Of a DNA stretch of 6,512 bases, positions 1-5,135 are shown piece after piece (position 1 is the first letter of the stretch; each line of letters begins with the position of its first letter). The stretch covers positions 1-6,512 of the forward strand of contig JAUUYD010000138.1 of assembly GCA_030590585.1 (NCBI GenBank), written 5' to 3'. The position numbers were made by a program, and so were the translations under genes. Source of the DNA: Spirochaeta sp. (GTDB taxonomy: Bacteria > Spirochaetota > Spirochaetia > Spirochaetales_E > Spirochaetaceae_B). The notes beneath the pieces are model-generated. The model did not search any database. It was not told where the DNA came from and saw nothing but the letters and a program-made list of their open reading frames with translations.

Positions 1-897
1 GCTGATCCGGAGAAGAGGGCTGACTCCTTTGCCTTCAGATCCTGGGATTACAACAGCATCAACGGCGATGAGAAGCGCATTCTGGACGGCAAGATACTGG
101 AATCAGAACGGGATCTATTCTTTTTACTTGATTCCACTCCTGAACCCAACGAACTTCTGGGCCCGGCATTCAGGATTTTTATCCCGTATCAGCTTACCTA
201 CGGTTATCCCTGGAGCAGGGAAGGGCAGGTTGAAGTTCATCGGGGAACATGGTTGAACATCCGTACATTTGAGAAGCCTTATGCTGATAACGAGGGGGCC
301 TGGAAAGACAATCCCTTTGTACTTTCCATGAAGGAGCTTCCTCCTCCGCCTCCTGTTGAGGTTTTTGCAGCGGATGAAGGCCCTGTTGAAGATGTGGAAG
401 AAGCTGTTGAACGAATTGCGGATCTTATCGCCATGTCAGGCGGGAATATCGATGTTGTTCTGGTTGTGGATACGACGGTCAGTATGAAAGATGATATCGC
501 CTTCATTCAGAATTCTCTGGTACCCCTGGTGCGTAATACGGTTGCGGATTTTGAGAGTTTCCGTATCGGGCTGGTACTTTACCGTGATTACAAGGAAGCT
601 TATCTTACCCGTATGAGCCCGTTTACCGGGAGTTTGGAAGAACTGCAGTCGGAATTGAACAAGGTAACGGTATCCGGCGGCCGCGATCTTCCCGAAGCCG
701 TTAACGAGGGTCTTTATGCGGCCTTAACCGAGTTCGACTGGATTGCTCCTGAAAGATTGATTATTCAGGTGGGTGATGCCCCGGGTCATGAAGAGCCGCG
801 GGGTGCCATTACATCGGAAATGGTTGAGAATGAATCGTCAGCTTTGAGTGTTTCGATTTATCCGATACGGCTGCCGGGTAATCCTGAAACAGAGTAA
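1..897 (+). CDS. VWA (von Willebrand factor A) domain protein, 5' end missing
   Basis: The frame is open from the first base of the window, so the gene starts upstream; 298 residues are visible before TAA. An apparent start at 253 is only an internal TTG leucine codon. The C-terminal half (about residues 150-293) is a VWA fold: strand IDVVLVVD, then the MIDAS motif DTTVS (D157, T159, S161; a Thr-containing form of DxSxS), the SGGRDLPEA loop (225-233) and strand IIQVGDAP (D259), ending on a last strand SVSIYPIRL. The metal site therefore looks complete. VWA domains of this DTT-S/PEA type bind ligands through a divalent metal and occur in surface, periplasmic and cytosolic proteins. The N-terminal visible part (1-110) looks globular and I do not recognise it; a five-proline run (114-118) and an acidic helix link it to the VWA domain. 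Location is undetermined because the N-terminus is missing. Downstream neighbour is a convergent lipoprotein gene. Domain call is firm; the biological role is unknown. Confidence 0.88.
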   Translation, partial: ADPEKRADSFAFRSWDYNSINGDEKRILDGKILESERDLFFLLDSTPEPNELLGPAFRIFIPYQLTYGYPWSREGQVEVHRGTWLNIRTFEKPYADNEGAWKDNPFVLSMKELPPPPPVEVFAADEGPVEDVEEAVERIADLIAMSGGNIDVVLVVDTTVSMKDDIAFIQNSLVPLVRNTVADFESFRIGLVLYRDYKEAYLTRMSPFTGSLEELQSELNKVTVSGGRDLPEAVNEGLYAALTEFDWIAPERLIIQVGDAPGHEEPRGAITSEMVENESSALSVSIYPIRLPGNPETE

Positions 898-920
898 TGC
901 TGCTGATCAGCCGGCAGCAT
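897..920. terminator. Hairpin between convergent genes, weak bidirectional terminator candidate
   Basis: ATGCTGC (897-903) and GCAGCAT (914-920) form a perfect 7-bp inverted repeat around a 10-base loop. It overlaps the last stop-codon base of the VWA gene and covers the stop codon of the convergent lipoprotein gene (907-909). The place is right for a shared terminator, but neither strand has a T-run after the stem, so it does not meet the usual intrinsic terminator pattern. Confidence 0.25.
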
Positions 921-1395
921 CTCCGGTATCGGTAAGACTTTCGCCGTTTTCCTCTGCCCATTCTTTTTCTTTGACACGCCAGAGCAGTTTGTTACCAACT
1001 GCTTTCTCTTTCTCGATGTTTTTAAGGCCTATCTCACTCAACTGCTTGAATCGGGGTGGGAAGAGCATTGCATAGGGACTTTCATCGTACTTACGGATGA
1101 TTTCTTTATAGTCCTCGGTGGCAACGTTATAGTTTCCTATCTTGTAATTGATAAAAGCACGTTCGTACTCTGCGGCAATAACTCTCTGATGTTTTTCCGG
1201 ATACCTGACGAGGAACACCTCATAATAAAAAAGAGCCGTCTCATAGCGGTACTCATCCATAGCTTCCTGTGCATTCTTGAAGAACATTTCCTCAGTCCAC
1301 TGCGGATTAACTCGTTCTACACTGCTCGCACATGAAGAAAAAAGAAGGGCAAGCAGTGCTGCCTTGGTAATTAATCTGTATACGCGTCTCGACAT
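907..1395 (-). CDS. TPR-type outer-envelope lipoprotein, BamD/YfiO-like
   Basis: A 162-residue protein with a lipoprotein signal peptide: basic start MSRRVYR, hydrophobic stretch at 11-19 and lipobox LFSSC, giving lipidated Cys22. Phe at -3 is unusual for enterobacteria but accepted in spirochaetes. The mature part is helical, with two tetratricopeptide-like units: about 38-70 (AQEAMDEYRYETALFYYEVFLVRYP) and 75-108 (YERAFINYKIGNYNVATEDYKEIIRKY). The pattern 'A-x-Y-x-A-x-x-x-Y-x-x-x-L-x-x-YP' resembles BamD and other repeat lipoproteins that scaffold envelope complexes. The tail from about 125 is charged and probably disordered. At 162 residues it is clearly shorter than typical BamD (around 240), so I do not call it bamD. 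Start ATG at 1395 has GGAGGT at 1412-1407 (11-base spacing). It lies 49 bases downstream of the cysteine-rich gene on the same strand, a likely two-gene operon. Confidence 0.85.
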   Translation of the reverse strand: MSRRVYRLITKAALLALLFSSCASSVERVNPQWTEEMFFKNAQEAMDEYRYETALFYYEVFLVRYPEKHQRVIAAEYERAFINYKIGNYNVATEDYKEIIRKYDESPYAMLFPPRFKQLSEIGLKNIEKEKAVGNKLLWRVKEKEWAEENGESLTDTGDAAG

Positions 1396-1407
1396 GAATC
1401 GGTCGGA

Positions 1408-1436
1408 CCTCCGGCGCTCATCTTAAACGTCGGAGG
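1408..1436 (-). promoter_or_regulatory. Stem-loop enclosing the lipoprotein ribosome-binding site
   Basis: In the minus-strand mRNA, CCTCCGACG (1436-1428) pairs with CGCCGGAGG (1416-1408): eight pairs with one A-C mismatch and an 11-base loop. The last five bases of the 3' arm are the GGAGG that serves the lipoprotein ATG at 1395, so the fold would hide the ribosome site. The 5' arm begins only 8 bases after the stop codon of the upstream gene, within the footprint of a terminating ribosome. No U-run follows, so this is not an intrinsic terminator. The pairing is seen; the regulatory role is inferred. Confidence 0.45.
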
Positions 1437-1444
1437 AACCCTTA

Positions 1445-1759
1445 TCAAGCGGGCTGGATGGGAGCGATGTAAACTTCGTCTTTGATGGGTAAATTTTTCC
1501 GCAGTTCTTTCATGAAAGGCTTTGACTCTCCCATGGGGGTGTAAGTATCACAATCATCGAGTGCCCGCCTGGCAACGGTGAAGTATTTGTAGAATTTTTC
1601 ATCCCCGAGTTTTTTACGCCACTTTCCCGCATCACAGCGGACCCGGAGGACATATTTGTCATCTTCTGTGAAAGTACGGACCAACTTGCAGTGAATACAG
1701 TTGGCACAGTAAATCTTGTTAGTTGTATCAACGCTTAAAGCTTCGAACATAAGGGGCAT
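1445..1759 (-). CDS. Small cysteine-rich protein, probable metal binder, unknown function
   Basis: A 104-residue soluble protein with no signal peptide or membrane segment. Its clear feature is the cysteine set: C18, C21 and C24 in a C-x2-C-x2-C cluster (YCANCIHCK), then C42 (VRCDAGKW) and C70 (DDCDTY). His23 sits in the cluster. Two CxxC-like knuckle sides separated by beta-rich, basic sequence suggest a small zinc-ribbon or similar metal site; an Fe-S site is the alternative. I do not recognise a named family. Start ATG at 1759 is supported by AGGGAG at 1770-1765 with 5-base spacing; the next ATG (codon 4) has no ribosome site. The gene ends with TGA directly followed by in-frame TAA and is first of a probable operon with the downstream TPR lipoprotein. 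The coding call is well supported by the ribosome site, length and conserved-looking cysteine spacing; function is open. Confidence 0.8.
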   Translation of the reverse strand: MPLMFEALSVDTTNKIYCANCIHCKLVRTFTEDDKYVLRVRCDAGKWRKKLGDEKFYKYFTVARRALDDCDTYTPMGESKPFMKELRKNLPIKDEVYIAPIQPA

Positions 1760-1764
1760 CCTTT

Positions 1765-1770
1765 CTCCCT
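1765..1770 (-). promoter_or_regulatory. Ribosome-binding site of the cysteine-rich gene
   Basis: AGGGAG on the minus strand, 5 bases before the ATG at 1759. It decides for this start over the ATG three codons later, which has only GATGCCCCTT before it. Confidence 0.7.
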
Positions 1771-1780
1771 GCTGTTATTA

Positions 1781-1786
1781 ATCATA
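1781..1786 (-). promoter_or_regulatory. Candidate -10 box for the cysteine-rich/lipoprotein operon
   Basis: TATGAT on the minus strand (5 of 6 to TATAAT) lies in a very AT-rich stretch 21 bases before the ATG at 1759. A start about 7 bases downstream would give a leader of roughly 15 bases that still includes the AGGGAG site. I find no convincing -35 box at 15-18 bases, so this is a half-supported promoter. Confidence 0.3.
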
Positions 1787-1850
1787 TATAAACCATCGAC
1801 AGAAAAGGGAATAATATTGAGTGCCGGCTGCCCCTTATCGCTGATTAACA

Positions 1851-1856
1851 TATACT
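1851..1856 (+). promoter_or_regulatory. Candidate -10 box immediately before the DUF554 gene
   Basis: TATACT (5 of 6 to TATAAT) ends 8 bases before the ATG at 1865. A start point at the usual distance would fall at about 1863, at the start codon itself. A 17-base spacer puts CTGCCC (1828-1833; 3 of 6 to TTGACA) in the -35 place, which is weak. Confidence 0.35.
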
Positions 1857-1864
1857 GACCCGAT

Positions 1865-2554
1865 ATGATTGCGACTTTTGTAAATACCATAGCAGTAATA
1901 ATCGGCGGTTTACTTGGGCTGCTGCTTAAAGGACGAATATCAGAACGTTATCGGGATGCCGTTACGATTGGTGTCGGACTTATAACTCTGGTGCTTGGAA
2001 TGAGCATGGCTCTTTCCGGCGGGTCTCTTCTGCTTATTCTTCCAGCTCTGGTTATCGGCGGTCTTGCCGGAACGGCTCTGAGGATTGAATCCGGAATCCT
2101 CAAAGGCGGTGATGTGCTGCGGAAGCTGTTGTCACCCGGAGAGGAGGGCGGTCAGTTTGCCCGGGGTTTTCTTGACGCGACAGTTCTTTTCTGTGTCGGA
2201 CCGATGACGATTGTCGGTTCCATTGAAGCCGGCCTTCAGGGGAACTACGATATCATATTCACCAAATCAGCCATGGATGGTTTTATGGCAATTGTGCTGG
2301 CGGCTTCCTCAGGGGCCGGGGTGATATTCTCAGCGTTGTCCATTCTTCTGATTCAAGGCGGTTTAACCCTGGGAGCCGGAGCTCTCGCAGCGCTGATAAC
2401 CGACAGCATACTTGGGGAGATAGGAGCTCTCGGGGGGTATCTCATCCTGATGATTGCTTTGAACCTGCTGAATCTCAAGAGGGTTAAGACGGCGAATTTT
2501 CTGCCGTCGATTATCCTGGTAATACTTTTCGCATGGGGCAGAACTCTTTTTTAG
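1865..2554 (+). CDS. DUF554 family integral membrane protein (YqgA/YdfK-like)
   Basis: A 229-residue, very hydrophobic protein, close to the usual DUF554 length (E. coli YqgA, B. subtilis YdfK are of similar size). The family N-terminus is present: FVNTIAVIIGGLLGLLLKGRI (5-25), as is the hallmark FCVGPMTIVGSIEAGLQGN (109-127), followed by KSAMDGFMAIVLAASSGAGV (134-153) and an IQGGLTL segment (163-169). Hydrophobic stretches suggest six to eight membrane spans, roughly at 2-22, 33-51, 54-72, 102-121, 136-158, 160-180, 186-205 and 211-228. Residues around 77-100, with a charged LLSPGEEGGQFARG segment, form the main hydrophilic loop. The family is a conserved inner-membrane group with no established transport substrate that I can name. 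The start at 1865 fits the family N-terminus, yet no Shine-Dalgarno site precedes it. It is divergent from the cysteine-rich gene and convergent with glgP, with stops only 4 bases apart, so it is probably a single-gene unit. Confidence 0.93.
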   Translation: MIATFVNTIAVIIGGLLGLLLKGRISERYRDAVTIGVGLITLVLGMSMALSGGSLLLILPALVIGGLAGTALRIESGILKGGDVLRKLLSPGEEGGQFARGFLDATVLFCVGPMTIVGSIEAGLQGNYDIIFTKSAMDGFMAIVLAASSGAGVIFSALSILLIQGGLTLGAGALAALITDSILGEIGALGGYLILMIALNLLNLKRVKTANFLPSIILVILFAWGRTLF

Positions 2555-2558
2555 ATTT

Positions 2559-4997
2559 TTAATATCGGGGCTTTATATCCCAGATCTCCGATGCGTATTG
2601 ACGGATGGTGCGGTCTGAGCTGAATTTTCCGCTGCCTGCGATATTCAGTAGAGCCATACGGTTCCATCTCTCATGTTTCTTCCATGCTTCACCGGCATTC
2701 CTGCGGGCTTCGTGGTAGGATGCAAAATCCTTGAGTATGAAGTAGTCGTCAGCTGTGTTACCCTCAACGCCGTAAACCAGAGAATCGTACAATTCGCGGA
2801 ACTCTTCTCCTGTACTCAATGTCCCGTCAATCAGAGTTCCCAGTGCACGTTTAAGTTCGGGATCGGTTTCCAATATATTCCATGGCTTGTAGAGACCGCT
2901 GTCTTTCAGTGCTGTCACTTCTTCCGAACTCATTCCGAAAATAAAGGCATTTTCAGCACCGGCTTCTTCTACAATTTCGATGTTTGCTCCATCCATTGTA
3001 CCCAGAGTAACGGCGCCGTTCATCATGAATTTCATGTTTCCAGTTCCCGAGGCTTCCTTTCCAGCGGTGGAAATCTGCTGGGAAATCTCAGCCGCCGGGA
3101 AGAGAATCTCAGCAAGGCTTACCTTGTAATCCGGGATGAAAATAACTTTCAGGCGATTTGAAACTGCGGGATCGTTGTTGATCTTGTCCGCGACGATGTG
3201 TATCAGGTGGATAATCTGCTTGGCACGGCGGTAGCCCGAAGCGGCTTTGGCTCCGAAGAAGACACTGCGCGGCGGAAGGTTGATGCCGGGATTGTTCTTA
3301 ATGGCCTGCCAGTCATAAATGAGAGAAATTATGTTGAGCAGCTGCCGTTTGTATTCATGAAGCCGCTTAATCTGTATATCGAATAAACTGGCCGGATCTA
3401 CAGTAATTCCAGTGAGGGACAGGGTGAGGTTTGCCAGACGTTTTTTGTTCCCGGCCTTGATTGCGCCGATCCTCGCCAGGATGGAGCTGTCTTCAGCCTT
3501 GTCCTTCAGTCCGGCAATGAGGGCTAAATCTCTGGTCCATTCAGGCCCGACGATTTCATCCAGCAGTGCGGACAGTTCCGGATTGGCTTTTTTCAGCCAG
3601 CGCCTCTGGGTAACACCGTTGGTTTTGTTGTTGAACTTTTCAGGCCAGATGCCGTACCAGTCTTTCAGGACATCTTTTTTAAGTATCTCGGTATGGAGAG
3701 CGGCCACACCGTTCACCGAAAAGGACATGACTATTGCCAACCATGACATCTTCACCATGCCGCCTGATAGTATGGACATCCTGTTGTGCTTCACCTGGTC
3801 TCCGGGGTACTTTTCGATCAGCTCGGCCATAAACCGCCGGTTAATCTCTTCAACGATCTGGAAAATTCGCGGAAACTCGGCTCGAAAGAGGTCAACAGGC
3901 CATTTCTCCAGAGCTTCCGAGAGAACCGTATGGTTGGTATAAGCGAATATTTTTTTAACAATTTCATGGGCTTCATCCCAACCCATGCCCTCTTCGTCCA
4001 TCAAAAGGCGCATGAGTTCGGGGATGGCGATAACAGGATGCGTATCGTTGAGTTGAATAGCCGCCGTCTCAGGAAGGCCGGAAAGATTGCCGCCGTGGAC
4101 TTTTTTGTATTCCCGTATGATGTCCTGCAGGGAGGCTGAACTGAAGAAATACTGCTGCCGGAGCCGCAGGGCCTTACCAGTAGGACCGCTGTCGTTTGGA
4201 TAGAGGACTCGTGAGAGATCCCTGGCACGATTCTGAGGCTCGACAGCACGAAGGTATTCCATGTCATTAAAGAGCTGGAGGTTGAATCCGTTTGAGCTTT
4301 CGGCTTCCCAGAGTCTTAATGTATTCACGGTGTCGGTATCCCATCCGATGATGGGCATGTCGTAGGGAATGGCCCGGACATCTTCGCTGTCTATGGTTTT
4401 AAAACGGATTTTACCGTTGTCTGCCGGTTCGGTGACGACACGGCCTCCGAATCTGACTATGACGCTGCGGTTTCCCCGGCGGACAGACCAGGGATCGCCT
4501 TTGGCAACCCAGTCGTCGGGTTTCTCTATTTGCCGGCCGTCGACAATTTCCTGCCGGAACATGCCGTAGCGGTAGCGTATTCCATATCCCCGGGCCGGAA
4601 GATTGAGGCTGGCCAGTGATTCGATGAAACAGGCCGCAAGACGGCCAAGTCCGCCGTTACCCAGGGCGGCGTCGGGTTCGGTATCCTCAGCATCGTTCAG
4701 GTTCAAACCCATTTCATCCAGGACCTCGGTAATTTCGTTATAAAGGCCCATATTGATTAAGTTGTTGCCCAGAGCCCGGCCCATGAGGAACTCGGCTGAA
4801 AAGTAGTAGGCTCTTTTAAGTTTCCGGGCCTTGATGTCTCGCTCACAGTCCCGCCATTTGTCCCATAGCTGATCCATTAAAGCCCGGGATACGGCTTCAT
4901 ATGCCTGTCTGTGACTTGCACCTTCAATTCCGTCTCCGGTTCCATGGTCAATCCAGTATGAAACCCGCTCCCGAAACTCACTTTGATTTAAAGTCAT
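2559..4997 (-). CDS. glgP: Glycogen/maltodextrin phosphorylase (alpha-glucan phosphorylase, GT35)
   Basis: Cytosolic PLP enzyme that cleaves alpha-1,4-glucan with phosphate to release glucose-1-phosphate. The 812-residue length matches bacterial GlgP/MalP (about 800-815). Family landmarks in order: YYFSAEFLMGR (64-74), EPDAALGNGGLGRLAACF (107-124), NDTHP (317-321), YTNHTVLSEALEKW (353-366, with the active-site His356), HNRMSILSGG (404-413), IKRLHEYKRQLLN (543-555, phosphate-site K544, R545, K550) and the PLP signature EASGTGNMKFMMNGA (648-662) with Schiff-base Lys656 and Glu648. All expected catalytic residues are present and there is no frameshift. The start is set at ATG 4997 because AGGAGGT lies 6 bases upstream. 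The frame runs on to a GTG at 5039, but those extra 14 codons include the ribosome site itself and half of a palindrome arm. Glycogen versus maltodextrin preference cannot be settled from sequence, so the symbol names the family. It follows hom on the same strand after 138 bases. Confidence 0.97.
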   Translation of the reverse strand: MTLNQSEFRERVSYWIDHGTGDGIEGASHRQAYEAVSRALMDQLWDKWRDCERDIKARKLKRAYYFSAEFLMGRALGNNLINMGLYNEITEVLDEMGLNLNDAEDTEPDAALGNGGLGRLAACFIESLASLNLPARGYGIRYRYGMFRQEIVDGRQIEKPDDWVAKGDPWSVRRGNRSVIVRFGGRVVTEPADNGKIRFKTIDSEDVRAIPYDMPIIGWDTDTVNTLRLWEAESSNGFNLQLFNDMEYLRAVEPQNRARDLSRVLYPNDSGPTGKALRLRQQYFFSSASLQDIIREYKKVHGGNLSGLPETAAIQLNDTHPVIAIPELMRLLMDEEGMGWDEAHEIVKKIFAYTNHTVLSEALEKWPVDLFRAEFPRIFQIVEEINRRFMAELIEKYPGDQVKHNRMSILSGGMVKMSWLAIVMSFSVNGVAALHTEILKKDVLKDWYGIWPEKFNNKTNGVTQRRWLKKANPELSALLDEIVGPEWTRDLALIAGLKDKAEDSSILARIGAIKAGNKKRLANLTLSLTGITVDPASLFDIQIKRLHEYKRQLLNIISLIYDWQAIKNNPGINLPPRSVFFGAKAASGYRRAKQIIHLIHIVADKINNDPAVSNRLKVIFIPDYKVSLAEILFPAAEISQQISTAGKEASGTGNMKFMMNGAVTLGTMDGANIEIVEEAGAENAFIFGMSSEEVTALKDSGLYKPWNILETDPELKRALGTLIDGTLSTGEEFRELYDSLVYGVEGNTADDYFILKDFASYHEARRNAGEAWKKHERWNRMALLNIAGSGKFSSDRTIRQYASEIWDIKPRY

Positions 4998-5003
4998 CCC
5001 TAA

Positions 5004-5010
5004 ACCTCCT
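5004..5010 (-). promoter_or_regulatory. Ribosome-binding site that fixes the glgP start
   Basis: AGGAGGT on the minus strand, 6 bases from the ATG at 4997, is a near-perfect Shine-Dalgarno site. It makes the upstream in-frame GTG (5039) an unlikely start. It lies just outside the large palindrome (ends at 5017), so it should stay free when that structure folds. Confidence 0.85.
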
Positions 5011-5016
5011 GTATTC

Positions 5017-5117
5017 AGGTGTAATTCATCAGTAATCACAGGATTTGCCGAAATTGATGATAGCCCCAGGCGAAAATCATTTCAGGCAAATCCTCAGTGA
5101 TTGTATGAATTAGACCT
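5017..5117. repeat. Large imperfect palindrome between hom and glgP
   Basis: About 101 bases that fold back on themselves. Paired blocks, left with right: AGGT (5017-5020) with ACCT (5114-5117); TAATTCAT (5022-5029) with ATGAATTA (5105-5112); AATCAC (5034-5039) with GTGATT (5097-5102); AGGATTTGCC (5040-5049) with GGCAAATCCT (5085-5094); GAAAT (5050-5054) with ATTTC (5079-5083); GAT (5056-5058) with ATC (5076-5078). This gives 36 pairs with small bulges and a 17-base loop that itself contains GCC/GGC. No U-run follows on either strand, so it is not a normal intrinsic terminator. The 4-base word ATTC occurs at 5013-5016 and again at 5119-5122, close to both ends, which would fit a short insertion duplication but could be chance. 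Options: a small palindromic repeat or MITE-like element, an RNA processing site between hom and glgP, or a regulatory site for glgP. Confidence 0.8.
5057..5085 (-). promoter_or_regulatory. Candidate glgP promoter inside the palindrome
   Basis: On the minus strand CTGAAA (5085-5080; 4 of 6 to TTGACA) and TATCAT (5062-5057; 5 of 6 to TATAAT) are separated by exactly 17 bases. Transcription would start near 5050, giving a leader of about 53 bases that contains only the left arm of the palindrome and the AGGAGGT site. The perfect 10-mers AGGATTTGCC/GGCAAATCCT sit on both sides of this promoter: one starts at the last -35 base and extends upstream, the other covers the expected start point. This is inferred from box similarity only. 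Confidence 0.35.
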
Positions 5118-5135
5118 CATTCCCCGAAGCGATTA

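Noticed and set aside
253..897. VWA gene starting at TTG 253
   Set aside because: The same frame is open without a stop back to base 1 and the protein sequence continues smoothly, so 253 is an internal leucine codon with no ribosome site before it.
907..1395. Calling the TPR lipoprotein bamD
   Set aside because: It is much shorter than usual BamD and shows only about two repeat units, so only general similarity is supported.
3412..3942. Long open frames opposite or overlapping glgP (for example 3412-3942 +, 2673-3161 +, 3786-4139 +)
   Set aside because: They lie wholly within a full-length phosphorylase with intact motifs, have no ribosome sites or recognisable domains, and reflect codon bias of the real gene.
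4998..5039. GTG start at 5039 adding 14 residues to GlgP
   Set aside because: The added codons contain the AGGAGGT site for the ATG at 4997, and the GTG itself sits in a palindrome arm without its own ribosome site.
5017..5117. The palindrome as an intrinsic terminator of hom
   Set aside because: On the minus strand the stem is followed by GTATTC-type and AGGAGG-containing sequence with no run of U, and the bulged, long stem is unlike typical terminators.
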